64,000 nt of DNA from assembly GCA_021805205.1 (NCBI GenBank), contig JAJZFV010000002.1:1-64000 (forward strand), in the 5' to 3' direction. The translations under genes were made by a program, and so were the position numbers. This stretch comes from Actinomycetes bacterium (GTDB taxonomy: Bacteria; Actinomycetota; Acidimicrobiia; Acidimicrobiales; Acidimicrobiaceae). This document shows, piece after piece, positions 8,947 through 18,271 of this stretch (positions are counted from its first letter, which is position 1; each line of letters begins with the position of its first letter). The notes under the pieces were generated by a model, which made no database searches, was not told where the DNA came from, and saw only the letters and a program-made list of their open reading frames with translations.

Positions 8947-9758
8947 GTTAAGCCACCTATTACGAAGAGAAGATTTACGCTCTCGCCTAAAAGAACTATC
9001 GAAGAGATAACTGCGACGAGAGGGACGATATAAGTTACCGAGGCAGATGCAGTAGGACCAAGGCTTCGATTGATACGATGATAGATGAGAGTGGCAAATC
9101 CGGTCTGGACAACCCCTAGGGTGACGATCGCTGCAACTGCGCCAATGTACGTACGTACCGAATTAGCAGGGAACGAGATAAAAAATAGGGTTGGTATCGA
9201 TAACAACAACCCAAAGAACACTTGGTAGTAGCTAGCTGCCAACGGTTCAATGTCACCGTCGACTACATAGCGCTTGGTGTAGACAAATCCAAGAGCATAG
9301 GATAGTGAGGCAAGCGCTACAACAATATCTCCAAGGATTGCGCCACTTCCAGTTGTATTCCAGGGCTGCAATATTAGGGCAACGCCCACAATACCCAAGA
9401 AGAGGCCACCGTAGTTATACCAGCTCTTGCGGTCATTATCCTTGGTCGCTAAAGCAATTACGAAGGTTGCAATCGGGGTTAGGGCATTTAGCATTCCCGC
9501 TGTTGCAGCTGTCGTCTTGGTCTCGCCAAAAGAGATCGCAAGAAATGGGAGCGTGTTTGCTATCAATGCCTGTAGTGGCATAACCCGAAATAGTGCCTTG
9601 CGCTGTAGGGAAGTGACCCCGATCCCCCGCCGCTTCATCACAACCTTGAGGGTGATGGTGGCGAATAGGAGGCGGCCAGCTACCACCCAAGCCGGAGAAA
9701 ACGCCCTAAGGCCGATGGCGATCAGATAGTAGGACAGGCCCCAAAGCGAACCGAGCAA
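8910..9758 (-). CDS. EamA/DMT-family membrane transporter
   Basis: Integral membrane protein of the drug/metabolite transporter superfamily with about ten predicted helices in two EamA repeats. The N-terminal repeat contains WGLSYYLIAIGLRAFSPAW and the C-terminal repeat GDIVVALASLSYALGFVYTKR. Late LGPTASASVTYIVPLVAVI is the typical EamA proline-containing helix. Members export amino acids, metabolites or drugs; the substrate cannot be read from the sequence. It starts about 30 bp behind serC on the same strand, so it may share the serC transcript; export of serine-related compounds is a guess. The TTG start at 9758 is uncertain; the frame stays open upstream into serC. Confidence 0.85.
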   Translation of the reverse strand: MLGSLWGLSYYLIAIGLRAFSPAWVVAGRLLFATITLKVVMKRRGIGVTSLQRKALFRVMPLQALIANTLPFLAISFGETKTTAATAGMLNALTPIATFVIALATKDNDRKSWYNYGGLFLGIVGVALILQPWNTTGSGAILGDIVVALASLSYALGFVYTKRYVVDGDIEPLAASYYQVFFGLLLSIPTLFFISFPANSVRTYIGAVAAIVTLGVVQTGFATLIYHRINRSLGPTASASVTYIVPLVAVISSIVLLGESVNLLFVIGGLTILTSVVAITRR

Positions 9759-9790
9759 TAACAGTTCAGCTTTGGGGCCCTTTAGCTTGC

Positions 9791-10921
9791 TTAGAATTTT
9801 GAAACCACGTAATTGATAGATGCTACGAGTGCTTCAACGTCTGATGGATCCACAGCAGGAAAGGTAGCGATACGTAGCTGATTTCTTCCCAGCTTGCGAT
9901 ACGGCTCGACGTCCACAATTCCATTCTTGCGAAGGACCCTAGCTACGCTTGAAGCGTCGATATTTTCATCGAAGTCTATGGTGGCTACGACGTTTGAACG
10001 CATCTTTGGATCTTGAACAAAGGGCGTAGCAAAGTCAGATGCGATCGCCCAGCTATAGACGATCCCCGAGCTCTTAGCTGATCGCTCGGTCGAAAATGGA
10101 AGTCCACCGTTACCATTTATCCACTTGATCTGTTCATTCATCAAAAAGATTGTTGCTAGAGCAGGGGTGTTGTAAGTCTGGTTTAGAACGGAGTTTTCGA
10201 GTGCAATGGAGAGGTCGAGTGCCGGTGGAATATATCGACCACTCTCCTTGATCTCCTTTACCCTCTCGATTGCCGCCGGCGACATAAGAGCAAACCAAAT
10301 TCCTCCGTCAGATGCGAAGGCCTTTTGCGGAGCAAAGTAGTAGCAGTCGAATTGGCTCGCCTCGACGCTAAGTCCTGCCGCCGCACTCGTAGCATCGACT
10401 GCAACGAGTCCCTTGGCACCTGCGGGCCGGATAATCTCCATCGAAACGCCAGTTGAGGTCTCATTGTGCGTGAATGCATATAGGTCGATCTCGTCGTTCA
10501 CAACTGCCTCTGGGCGGCTTCCTGGCTCAGCCTTTATGACCGCCGGGTCCTGGATGAACGGTGCCATCTTGGCAGACGAGGCAAACTTCGAAGAGAACTC
10601 GCCGAATGACAGGTGCTGGCTCTTGTTAGCGATCAGTGAAAATACAGCAGTGTCCCAAAAGTAGGTTGAACCACCATTTCCAAGAACAACTTCGTAGCCT
10701 TCGGGGAGGCTAAAGAGCTCTCGGAGCCCGGATCGCACCTCGCCAACTACGGACTTGACTGTATTTTGCCTATGTGAAGTTCCGAGGAAATCGGTCGCAC
10801 GCGCAGCGAGCGCATCTACCGCCTCTTTACGCACCTTGGATGGTCCTGAACCAAAACGACCATCTCGGGGAAGCAGGTCGCTAGGGATTAGGATATCAGT
10901 ATTAGCCGTACTATCGCTCAT
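9791..10921 (-). CDS. serC: Phosphoserine aminotransferase
   Basis: PLP enzyme that converts 3-phosphohydroxypyruvate to phosphoserine. The 376 residues resemble the mycobacterial type: [18 protein letters not shown] near residue 22, [20 protein letters not shown] near 42, [16 protein letters not shown] near 80 and the PLP-lysine motif [16 protein letters not shown] near 197. The preceding step (SerA) is encoded about 2.7 kb away on the other strand, so both serine genes flank the aspartate aminotransferase gene. The start codon is only 29 bp from that of the divergent aminotransferase gene, leaving almost no room for two separate promoters. Confidence 0.94.
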   Translation of the reverse strand: MSDSTANTDILIPSDLLPRDGRFGSGPSKVRKEAVDALAARATDFLGTSHRQNTVKSVVGEVRSGLRELFSLPEGYEVVLGNGGSTYFWDTAVFSLIANKSQHLSFGEFSSKFASSAKMAPFIQDPAVIKAEPGSRPEAVVNDEIDLYAFTHNETSTGVSMEIIRPAGAKGLVAVDATSAAAGLSVEASQFDCYYFAPQKAFASDGGIWFALMSPAAIERVKEIKESGRYIPPALDLSIALENSVLNQTYNTPALATIFLMNEQIKWINGNGGLPFSTERSAKSSGIVYSWAIASDFATPFVQDPKMRSNVVATIDFDENIDASSVARVLRKNGIVDVEPYRKLGRNQLRIATFPAVDPSDVEALVASINYVVSKF

Positions 10922-10950
10922 ATAAATTCACACCTCAGGGGGTCGATCAG

Positions 10951-12165
10951 ATGTCGGAGCAGAGAGCAAGAATCTCACGCCGAATTTCATCCGTTGCCGA
11001 ATCAGCTACACTCGCGATTGATGCCAAAGCTAAGGCTCTAAAGGCAAGCGGCGTCGACGTCATCGGCTTCGGCGCTGGGGAACCTGACTTTCCAACTCCA
11101 ACAAACATCGTAGAGGCCGCCGCAAAAGCGTGTGCAGATCCAAGAAATCATCGCTACACGCCGGCCGCAGGTCTCCCTGAACTGCGTGAGGCGATCGCAG
11201 CTAAGACAAAGCGCGATTCAGGATACGAGATCACTGCTGGCAACACCGTGGTAACCAACGGCGGAAAGCACGCCATCTATAACGCCTTCGCAACTATCCT
11301 TGATCCAGGCGACGAAGTTTTAATTCCTGAGCCGTATTGGACGACATACCCCGAGGCGGTAAAGCTCGCCGGTGGGGTTCCTGTATTTGTTCCATCGACC
11401 TTAGAAGGTGGCTTCAAGGTAACTCCAGCAGACCTCGATCGATATCGCACAGGTCGCACCAAGATGGCACTCTTTGTCTCGCCATCGAACCCATCGGGTG
11501 CGGTCTACAACGAAGACGAGACTCGTAACTTCGCCGAGTTCTGCGCCACCAACGACCTTTGGATCATGTCAGATGAAATCTACGAACACCTGACCTATGA
11601 TGGCGAAGTTGCCCATTCGGTAGTTAATTACGACCCTCGGGGCCTCGAAAATATAATCGTCGTAAATGGTGTTGCAAAGACATATGCCATGACTGGATGG
11701 CGAGTCGGCTGGATCGTTGCGGCAAAGGACGTAATCGCCGCCGCGGCTAATCTCCAGTCACAGCAGACCTCAAACGTCTCAAATATCCCGCAACGAGCCA
11801 CAATTGAGGCCCTGAACGGTGACCAAGGTGCAGTTGCTACAATGCGAAGTGCGTTCGATCGCCGCCGCCAGACCATAACCAAGCTTCTCAATGAGATTGA
11901 AGGGGTAAAGTGCCCTTTACCCAAGGGAGCCTTCTACGTCTATCCAGATGTAACCTCGCTAGTTGGACGAAGCTTCAACGGCGTAAGGCCCGCGAACACA
12001 TCACAACTGGCGGAGGTAATTCTCGACCAAGCAAAGGTGGCAGTAGTCCCGGGTGAAGCGTTTGGTACTCCTGGTTACTTCCGATTTTCCTACGCCCTCT
12101 CCGACACTGACCTAGAAGAAGGAATCTCGAGAATCGCCAAGCTAGTTAGTGAATCCAGCGAATAG
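10951..12165 (+). CDS. aspC: Class I aspartate/aromatic aminotransferase
   Basis: PLP fold-type I aminotransferase that most likely interconverts aspartate and oxaloacetate with glutamate/2-oxoglutarate. The 404 residues include [14 protein letters not shown] near residue 40, the [18 protein letters not shown] substrate strand near 68, [10 protein letters not shown] near 177, [12 protein letters not shown] near 207 and the PLP-lysine region [16 protein letters not shown] near 239. This is the Ib-type aspartate aminotransferase pattern; prephenate transamination is also possible in this group. CAGGGGG 8 bases before the ATG is a good ribosome binding site. A strong terminator follows at 12194. 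Confidence 0.9.
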   Translation: MSEQRARISRRISSVAESATLAIDAKAKALKASGVDVIGFGAGEPDFPTPTNIVEAAAKACADPRNHRYTPAAGLPELREAIAAKTKRDSGYEITAGNTVVTNGGKHAIYNAFATILDPGDEVLIPEPYWTTYPEAVKLAGGVPVFVPSTLEGGFKVTPADLDRYRTGRTKMALFVSPSNPSGAVYNEDETRNFAEFCATNDLWIMSDEIYEHLTYDGEVAHSVVNYDPRGLENIIVVNGVAKTYAMTGWRVGWIVAAKDVIAAAANLQSQQTSNVSNIPQRATIEALNGDQGAVATMRSAFDRRRQTITKLLNEIEGVKCPLPKGAFYVYPDVTSLVGRSFNGVRPANTSQLAEVILDQAKVAVVPGEAFGTPGYFRFSYALSDTDLEEGISRIAKLVSESSE

Positions 12166-12193
12166 ACGACCTGTATAAGCGAGCCAAGGTTCG

Positions 12194-12235
12194 AATGAGC
12201 CAGCTTCACCAATAATGAAGCTGGCTCATTTTGTT
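12194..12235 (+). terminator. Strong intrinsic terminator behind the aminotransferase gene
   Basis: AATGAGCCAGCTTCA (12194-12208) and TGAAGCTGGCTCATT (12216-12230) form a perfect 15-bp stem with a 7-base loop, followed by TTGTT. It lies 29 bp after the stop codon of the upstream gene and ends that transcript before serA. Confidence 0.85.
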
Positions 12236-12536
12236 AAATTTCAAATCCATAAAATGACTTTGATTCAAGCGAAAGTCATAAAATTTCACTACCAATTCGA
12301 TACAAAAAAATGCCCCTTAAAATCCTATGAAAGCACTTCAACTAATGGCTATTGGCGAAATAACTTGACTACTGCAAGGCGTTGGATGAGATAGCGCAGC
12401 TAGAGGGGACCCTAAAATCGCAAGAATCTTAGGATTATTCGATTTACCGCCCCAGCCACTAGGATGTTTACGTAAAAAAGATGCAAGTTTTTCTTGTATT
12501 TTTTCACAAAATTTATCGTCTCACGTTAGGAGTGAA
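12236..12536 (+). promoter_or_regulatory. serA upstream region with a candidate promoter
   Basis: Three hundred AT-rich bases without a gene. TTGACT (12365-12370), a 17-bp spacer and GAGATA (12388-12393) make a plausible promoter, about 140 bp before serA. A ribosome binding site (TTAGGAG) is directly before the ATG. No leader peptide, riboswitch or strong hairpin was recognised. Confidence 0.35.
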
Positions 12537-14102
12537 ATGGCGCGAATTCTCGTTACTGAGGAGATTGCAGATAGCGGACTAGACCTTCTTAGAAACGATG
12601 GTCATACCGTAGATGTCAAACTCAACCTCTCAAAGGAAGAACTTGCGGAAGAGATCAAAGGCGCCGCTGGACTAATCATTAGGTCAGCGACCAAAGTCAC
12701 GAAAGAGCTCCTAGACCAAGCTGACGAACTCTTAGTGGTTGGTAGGGCTGGAATCGGCCTCGATAACGTTGACGTGGCTTATGCCACCTCTAGAGGCGTT
12801 ATGGTCGTGAACGCTCCTCAATCCAATATCCTCTCAGCCGCAGAATTAACCGTAGCTCTAATTCTTGCTCAAGCTCGCAACGTTCCCCAGGCGCACTCCG
12901 CACTTGTAAACGGAAAGTGGGAGAGGTCAAAGTGGGAAGGCGTCGAACTCTTCGGAAAGACCCTGGGTGTCGTAGGTTTAGGGCGCATCGGCGCTTTGGT
13001 CGCTCAACGTGCCTTGGCATTTGGAATGAAGCTGATTGCCTATGACCCATTCGTATCGGCGGAACGTGCTAAGCAGATGGGTGTAGAGCTTTGCAACCTT
13101 CCTGAACTGATGCAAAGGTCCGACTTTATAACGATCCACCTGCCAAAGAGCAAGGAGACTGTAGGTATCATCGGAAAAGAGATGCTCGAGATTGCAAAGC
13201 CTTCGGCGCGCGTCATCAACGTCGCCCGTGGTGGAATCGTCGACGAAGAGGCCCTCTACGAAGCTCTATCAAATGGAAAGATAGCCGGGGCAGCCCTCGA
13301 CGTCTTCAATAGCGAACCTTGCACCGACTCTCCGCTCTTCACGCTCTCAAACGTAGTAGTCACTCCCCACCTCGGTGCCTCGACTACTGAAGCACAAGAC
13401 AAGGCCGGCGTAACCATTGCAGAGCAACTAAAGCTCGCACTCGCCGGCGACTTCGTACCATTTGCAGTAAATGTCAGCGCCGCAGAGGTCCAGGAGTCTG
13501 TAAAGCCGTTCCTACCGCTCGCCGAAAGTCTTGGAAAGTTTCTAGCAACCCTCGAAGATTCAATGCCGACCAAGGTTACCATCGAGTATCAGGGACTTCT
13601 GGCGGGCGGAGACACCCGTCTTCTTCAATTGTCAACTCTCAAGGGCATTTTTGGAGCAGGAACCAACGAACCGGTATCCTACGTCAACGCACCGGCCTTG
13701 GCAAAAGAAAGGGGTCTTGAAGTAGTTGAGACCTTCTCGGAGAACGCCAACGACTACGTATCCCTCCTTTCCGTTTCAAGTTCGAAGCACCGAGTTAGCG
13801 CTACTGTCTCTGAACCGACAAAAGAGGCCCGAATAGTCGAGGTCGATGGCCACCGAGTTGAGATCCCACCGTCCACCTACATGCTCGTCGTCCGTAACGA
13901 CGATGCTCCTGGAAAGATTGGACTCATCGGAACCATCCTTGGGGACGCCGGCTATTCGATCTCTTCGATGGCTGTTGGACCATCAAACGATGGGCTTACT
14001 GCACTTATGATTCTAAGTACTAACCGCGAGGTTGAAAAAGAAGTTCTCTCGGCCATAAACAGCGCTAGTGGAATCATCTACGCTCGTGCTGTAACCTGCT
14101 AA
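12537..14102 (+). CDS. serA: D-3-phosphoglycerate dehydrogenase
   Basis: First enzyme of serine synthesis; oxidises 3-phosphoglycerate with NAD. The 521 residues are of the long actinobacterial type. A substrate/NAD domain (1-310) carries GRAGIGLDNVDV near residue 70, VVGLGRIGALVAQRA near 145, the catalytic Arg region ARGGIVDEEALYEAL near 230 and the catalytic His in TPHLGASTTEAQ near 279. It is followed by the allosteric-substrate-binding domain (about 315-445) and an ACT domain (YMLVVRNDDAPGKIGLIG near 456), which usually mediates serine feedback. It stands alone, with its own upstream region. Confidence 0.95.
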   Translation: MARILVTEEIADSGLDLLRNDGHTVDVKLNLSKEELAEEIKGAAGLIIRSATKVTKELLDQADELLVVGRAGIGLDNVDVAYATSRGVMVVNAPQSNILSAAELTVALILAQARNVPQAHSALVNGKWERSKWEGVELFGKTLGVVGLGRIGALVAQRALAFGMKLIAYDPFVSAERAKQMGVELCNLPELMQRSDFITIHLPKSKETVGIIGKEMLEIAKPSARVINVARGGIVDEEALYEALSNGKIAGAALDVFNSEPCTDSPLFTLSNVVVTPHLGASTTEAQDKAGVTIAEQLKLALAGDFVPFAVNVSAAEVQESVKPFLPLAESLGKFLATLEDSMPTKVTIEYQGLLAGGDTRLLQLSTLKGIFGAGTNEPVSYVNAPALAKERGLEVVETFSENANDYVSLLSVSSSKHRVSATVSEPTKEARIVEVDGHRVEIPPSTYMLVVRNDDAPGKIGLIGTILGDAGYSISSMAVGPSNDGLTALMILSTNREVEKEVLSAINSASGIIYARAVTC

Positions 14103-14120
14103 AGAGAGCCCTGCGTCGCT

Positions 14121-14771
14121 TTGAGTTACGACAATTCTGGCTCGGATGACGATGTTCCGGGCTGCGCGCAATACCATTTAGATTTAGGCGCAGACCTATA
14201 TTGCGAACAGCAGAAGCTGTCTCGGCATCCGTCGCTGGATGACCGTTTCGATCCTGCTGTTCGCATCGTCGATTATGACCCGGAGTGGCCCGTGGCCGCC
14301 GCGGAAGAACTCCATCGCATCAGGGAGCGGCTGGGAGTGGTCGCAGCGCGACTGGAGCATGTTGGCTCAACCTCCGTGCCAGGTCTTGCGGCAAAGCCGA
14401 TCCTCGACCTTCTACTTTCGGTGCCGAACATCGAGCAACGGGGTGTCTTTGTCGAGCCACTGAAGGGGCTCGGTTACTTATTTGCTCCAGACCCGGAATC
14501 GCCGGACTTTCACTTCTTCGGCAAGCCGCCAGAGCGGCCTCGAAGTCATCACCTCCACATCTGCCAAGTGGGTAGCGAGCACGAGTTCAGGCATATAGCG
14601 ATGCGTGACTTCTTACGAGCCCATCCCGAAGAAGCCGCCAGCTACGCTGCTCTAAAACGCGAAGTCGTCGCGCGCGCACCATATGACCGCCTGGTCTACA
14701 TCGAAGGTAAGGGTGCCTACGTCACTGCCCTGGAAGGCCGTGCGCTCAGGTGGGCGCACTCAGCAATCTAA
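14121..14771 (+). CDS. GrpB family (UPF0157) protein
   Basis: Nucleotidyltransferase-fold protein of unclear function. The 216 residues show the GrpB pattern: RIVDYDPEWPVAAAEELHRIRERLG near residue 50, the conserved HVGSTSVPGLAAKPILDLLLSV near 80 (Gly-Ser plus the Asp of the nucleotidyltransferase fold) and HHLHICQVGSEHEFRHIAMRDFLR near 145. The first 40 residues are not part of the family, so the real start may be later than TTG 14121. Codon use is richer in G+C than the neighbouring serA and leuA, which together with the debris behind it suggests acquisition by transfer. No operon partner is visible. Confidence 0.8.
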   Translation: MSYDNSGSDDDVPGCAQYHLDLGADLYCEQQKLSRHPSLDDRFDPAVRIVDYDPEWPVAAAEELHRIRERLGVVAARLEHVGSTSVPGLAAKPILDLLLSVPNIEQRGVFVEPLKGLGYLFAPDPESPDFHFFGKPPERPRSHHLHICQVGSEHEFRHIAMRDFLRAHPEEAASYAALKREVVARAPYDRLVYIEGKGAYVTALEGRALRWAHSAI

Positions 14772-15735
14772 GTTCATGGGCCGGCTGCCGCCGTGACGGG
14801 GTTGGCGCAGCCGAACTATCGCGTCAGATAAGGTTCCAAAACACTCCTCAATAAGCGGTTCAAGCACCTCCGGTTGCCGCTCAACTTTGAGCCAATGCAA
14901 GCGAACTACCATCACATGGAACTTCTCGTAGAACTCCCATGTGATGAACGCCTACCGGAAAGGAACCATGAACTTCGGGCGCCGTGGGGCTTTCGTGATA
15001 AGTTTCTTTTCGACCGAGTCCATCAGATGCCACTCCGAGCGGTATTGAAATACGTCAGAGCATTTGGCGAGCCGCATCAATTGTGCCATCGCGGCCATCA
15101 GTCACGACGGCAGTTGTCCAGCTAGCAAGAACCCAACCTCAAGGAACTGTATCTTGTTCTAAGCTGAAGCTTCTGAGAACGCTTCGAGCCAGGCGAACAC
15201 CGGCCTCTTGCACTCATCGCCCATCGGGGCGAATACGCAGCACGCGACTTTGTCGCCCGGCATTGCCCGGCTCTTCATCCTCCAATGCTTTCCCTGGAAG
15301 GTCACGCGGTTCAGCGTGATGCTAACGGTTTTCCGACCAACCGAACGGAAGGTACTGCTAGAGCGCAACCGACACGAATACTTCAACCCAAATCGGCAAT
15401 GAGCTGCCCTGCCCGCTTTAACGTTCGCGTACTGCACAGCCATGCCAGAAGCGGTCAGCCGTGCGTCACCCGGCGAAGGCTGCGGCGCAAGTCGAGCTGC
15501 TACAACCGATGCAGGCACCAACGCGAACCGGACACTTCGGAGTCCTACCACGTGCTCCTCGTCCGATATTAGCTCTTTGCTTGCTTCAAGAACTTCTTTC
15601 TTCTGGACATACCCACACCGAAGAGCAGTTATCACACCACAAAGCGCCTCAAGAAGAGAGCAAGCTCCACATTAAATTAGGGAAAAATTGAACCGATTAG
15701 CGCATCTAGGGTTAGTTGCGCTAACATCTAACTCT
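14772..15735. other. Decayed or foreign segment between grpB-like gene and leuA
   Basis: Almost 1 kb without a convincing gene. Several overlapping frames are open on both strands (for example 15159-15635 reverse), as is common in G+C-rich DNA, but none shows a known motif or a consistent ribosome binding site. Composition resembles the grpB-like gene and not the flanking leu and ser genes. The last part (15665-15735) becomes AT-rich again and holds the leuA promoter. Confidence 0.4.
15697..15727 (+). promoter_or_regulatory. Candidate leuA leader promoter
   Basis: TAACAT at 15722-15727 is a fair -10 box, with a weak TTAGCG at 15697-15702 (19-bp spacer). With this -10, transcription would begin at the ATG of the leader peptide (15736), giving a leaderless leader mRNA, as also predicted for ilvB. 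Confidence 0.35.
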
Positions 15736-15777
15736 ATGGTTGTAAATCAAATCGGTCTACTACTATCGCTACTTTGA
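15736..15777 (+). CDS. leuA leader peptide (13 residues)
   Basis: A complete small frame from ATG 15736 to TGA 15777, encoding MVVNQIGLLLSLL. Five of 13 residues are Leu, encoded mainly by the CTA codon (CTA CTA CTA TCG CTA CTT). This is the classic leucine attenuator design: low Leu-tRNA stalls the ribosome on the CTA run and prevents the downstream terminator. A hairpin begins at the stop codon and a T-run terminator follows. No ribosome binding site is seen before the ATG, which fits leaderless initiation. Confidence 0.88.
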   Translation: MVVNQIGLLLSLL

Positions 15778-15803
15778 GTGCGGCTCTCAACGAGAACCGC
15801 ACT
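15777..15803 (+). promoter_or_regulatory. Leader hairpin 1 of the leuA attenuator
   Basis: AGTGCGG (15777-15783) pairs with CCGCACT (15797-15803), extended inward by TCTC opposite GAGA with a bulge. It begins within the leader peptide stop codon, so a ribosome there would disturb it. Confidence 0.7.
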
Positions 15804-15841
15804 AACCTCTGCGTTCAATTTTGAACACGGAGGTTTTTTTA
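15804..15841 (+). terminator. Attenuator terminator upstream of leuA
   Basis: AACCTC at 15804-15809 pairs with GAGGTT at 15830-15835, with an inner GTTCAA/TTGAAC stem, followed by TTTTTT. It ends about 55 bp before the leuA ATG, so most transcripts would stop here when leucine is plentiful. Confidence 0.85.
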
Positions 15842-15894
15842 TTTATGTCAAAGTTTCAACCAATTGAAATTCGTAATCGAAAGGCGACATCTAA

Positions 15895-17451
15895 ATGACA
15901 AGCGAAGCAGAGAAACTCATAATTTTCGACACGACACTGAGAGATGGTGAGCAGTCACCAGGAATCTCCCTTGATGCATCTGAAAAGCTAGAGATCGCTG
16001 AGCAACTCGCCCGCCTAAACGTCGACTACATTGAGGCCGGATTTCCAGTTGCAAGTCCTGGTGACTTTGACGCCGTTTCCCTAATTGCGGGAAAGGTAGA
16101 GGGTCCTGCGATTGCTGCCCTTTCTCGCACCCACCTCTCCGACGTCGATCGATGCTGGGATGCCCTCCGCCACGCCGAGCGAGCCCGGATCCACGTCTTT
16201 ATCTCCACCTCACCGGTTCACATGGAGTCAATGCTACGAATGACTCCCGCACAAGTTCTAGAAGCTACGCGATCTGGAGTAGCAAGAGCCAAAGAACATA
16301 CAAGTGACGTGGAGTTTTCGCCTCAAGATGCTACTAGAACTCCACTCGACTTCATGATCGAAGTGCTCACGGCCGCTGTCGAAGCCGGTGCCAACACTCT
16401 CAACATTCCAGATACCGTTGGGTATGGAATTCCATGGGACTTCGGTGCTCTAATAAGCTATGTTCGCAAAAACGTCCCCGGGGACTACATCATCTCGACC
16501 CACTGCCACAACGACTTAGGTCTCGCGACTGCTAACAGCCTTGCTGGCGCCCAAGCCGGTGCTCGTCAAATCGAAGTCTGCGTCAATGGCCTTGGCGAGA
16601 GAGCCGGCAATGCCGCGCTCGAAGAGGTAGTGATGGCGGTAAAGATTCGACCTGACCAATTCAATGGTATGTACACCCAGATCAAGACTGAAGAGATTGC
16701 AAGAACCTCTCGACTGGTATCGCGGTTGACTGGATATCCCCTTCAGTACAACAAAGCAGTGGTAGGCCGAAATGCATTCGCTCATGAGTCGGGGATTCAC
16801 CAACACGGAGTGCTCGCCAATAAGAAGACCTATGAGATCATCGATGCCGAATCGGTCGGCCAAAAGTCATCTCAGATCGTCCTAGGCAAGCACTCTGGGC
16901 GCCACGCATTCTCTGATTCTCTTGAGAAGATGGGGATCAAGGTACAAGGTGATGCATTGACTGCTGCATTCGCCCGCTTCAAAGAGCTTGCCGATAGAAA
17001 GCTCGATATTACCGAGGCTGACCTCGAGGCGATTGTAGCCGAAGAACTAGGCATCTTTACTACTGACACCTTCGTACTCGAGGAGTTAGCTGTAACCGGT
17101 GGAACCGTGGGTACCCCAACTGCGAGGGTGGTTCTGTCGACTGCTGACGGCAAAGTTGAGGCTACCTCAGAAGGCAACGGCATGATCGACGCCGCTGGTA
17201 AGGCGATCCAAAAAGCGACCAACATCGAGGCCTCACTCATCGGATTCTCTGTTTCGTCCGTAACTGGCGGTGTCGATGCACTAGGTGACGTCGTAATCCA
17301 ACTCGAGTCGAATGGATCTAAAGCATCGGGCAAAGGCGTCTCCACTGACGTGGTTGAAGCATCTGCTAGGGCCTACCTTAATGCAATCAATCGAATTGAG
17401 CGTCGCCGAAGCCGAAATAGCGAGGGCAGCGAAGGTGAAGTAGGCCCCTAG
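15895..17451 (+). CDS. leuA: 2-isopropylmalate synthase
   Basis: First committed step of leucine synthesis: acetyl-CoA plus 2-oxoisovalerate to 2-isopropylmalate. The 518 residues are of the bacterial LeuA1 type. The TIM barrel has FDTTLRDGEQSPGISL at residue 10, EAGFPVASPGD near 47, the metal-binding THCHNDLGLATANS near 202 and NGLGERAGNAALEE near 231. A C-terminal allosteric LeuA domain (about 380-505) should bind leucine. It is distinguished from cimA (2344-3933) by the AGFP motif. It is monocistronic, with a leader-peptide attenuator 5' (15736-15841) and a bidirectional terminator 3' (17501). Confidence 0.95.
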   Translation: MTSEAEKLIIFDTTLRDGEQSPGISLDASEKLEIAEQLARLNVDYIEAGFPVASPGDFDAVSLIAGKVEGPAIAALSRTHLSDVDRCWDALRHAERARIHVFISTSPVHMESMLRMTPAQVLEATRSGVARAKEHTSDVEFSPQDATRTPLDFMIEVLTAAVEAGANTLNIPDTVGYGIPWDFGALISYVRKNVPGDYIISTHCHNDLGLATANSLAGAQAGARQIEVCVNGLGERAGNAALEEVVMAVKIRPDQFNGMYTQIKTEEIARTSRLVSRLTGYPLQYNKAVVGRNAFAHESGIHQHGVLANKKTYEIIDAESVGQKSSQIVLGKHSGRHAFSDSLEKMGIKVQGDALTAAFARFKELADRKLDITEADLEAIVAEELGIFTTDTFVLEELAVTGGTVGTPTARVVLSTADGKVEATSEGNGMIDAAGKAIQKATNIEASLIGFSVSSVTGGVDALGDVVIQLESNGSKASGKGVSTDVVEASARAYLNAINRIERRRSRNSEGSEGEVGP

Positions 17452-17500
17452 TCCCCGACTCAAACAGATCTTAATTCAATAACCATTAGTAGGTTGAACC

Positions 17501-17545
17501 GCGGTATTACGTCGTATCGAAGCGATACTTCGTACTACCGCTTTT
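17501..17545. terminator. Bidirectional terminator between leuA and a methyltransferase gene
   Basis: GCGGTA (17501-17506) with TACCGC (17536-17541), plus inner GTATCG/CGATAC around an AAG loop, and TTTT at 17542-17545. It overlaps the last codons of the facing methyltransferase gene, so the two convergent genes share it. Confidence 0.6.
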
Positions 17546-18191
17546 CATATCTGGCACTATAGACATACGTCCAAGGCGAAGCGGGGCCGAGGTAACGCTC
17601 AATCCCTCCGTTGCCCAGCCAAACTACTTCGTCGATGTAGTCGTATGGTCTGCGCGAAAGACGACAGTTACCAGCTATCACCCTCTCTATTGGATCAAGA
17701 ATTTGCTGCACCTTTGCCATATTGTGGTTATTGGATCTCCCATGTTCGATAAATCGAAGTTCACCTCCGGGTTTGAGTATCCTTGCGCACTCATCGATCA
17801 TTGCCTTCGGATCTTCCACCGAACAGAGGACGAAGGAGAAGACAATGCAGTCGATCGACTCTGTTGCCATTGGTAGCGCCTCGCCCGAGGCCGCTACAAG
17901 GCGAATGCGTGAAGTAACCTCGCGCCGCCTCCCATCACTCAGCGAAAGGGCATCTAATGAGGGTTCAATAGCAAAGTATGAGGTAACCGTTGCAGGTATA
18001 AAGGGTGAGTTGGTACCACTGCCAAAGCCAATTTCAACTACATTTCCCGAAAGGCCCTCCAATAGCTTTTGGCGCAGTCCGGAAAAGATGCTTGATCCAC
18101 AGACAATATCTATTGCTCTTGGAAGTACTCGCCTCTCGTACCACTTGGCCACGTGGCCACCCAATGAAATTACTCGATCTATGAAACCCAC
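17535..18191 (-). CDS. Class I SAM-dependent methyltransferase
   Basis: A 218-residue Rossmann-fold methyltransferase of the Methyltransf_11 (UbiE/phospholipid methyltransferase-like) type. The SAM site is NVVEIGFGSGTNSPFI near residue 50, with an acidic residue in YFAIEPSLDA near 72, SGEALPMATESIDCIVFSFVLCSV near 100 and the post-motif LKPGGELRFIEHGRS near 138. Similar proteins methylate small molecules or lipids; the substrate is unknown. It is a single gene, facing leuA and separated from the upstream ABC genes by 80 bp. Confidence 0.85.
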   Translation of the reverse strand: MGFIDRVISLGGHVAKWYERRVLPRAIDIVCGSSIFSGLRQKLLEGLSGNVVEIGFGSGTNSPFIPATVTSYFAIEPSLDALSLSDGRRREVTSRIRLVAASGEALPMATESIDCIVFSFVLCSVEDPKAMIDECARILKPGGELRFIEHGRSNNHNMAKVQQILDPIERVIAGNCRLSRRPYDYIDEVVWLGNGGIERYLGPASPWTYVYSARYEKR

Positions 18192-18271
18192 ATCATGATC
18201 GTAGCCCTACACTTTTACCACTTCACGAGCAATACGAAGATGCAAACATTGTTTAAAGAAAGACCGGGCGA

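Noticed and set aside
14772-14830. Integron-type attC site behind the grpB-like gene
   Set aside because: G+C-rich with short inverted bits, but no core-site GTTRRRY pair or fitting symmetry.
15159-15635. 158-codon frame on the minus strand in the decayed segment
   Set aside because: Low-complexity Arg/Ser-rich product without motif; several overlapping frames are open here because of the high G+C content.
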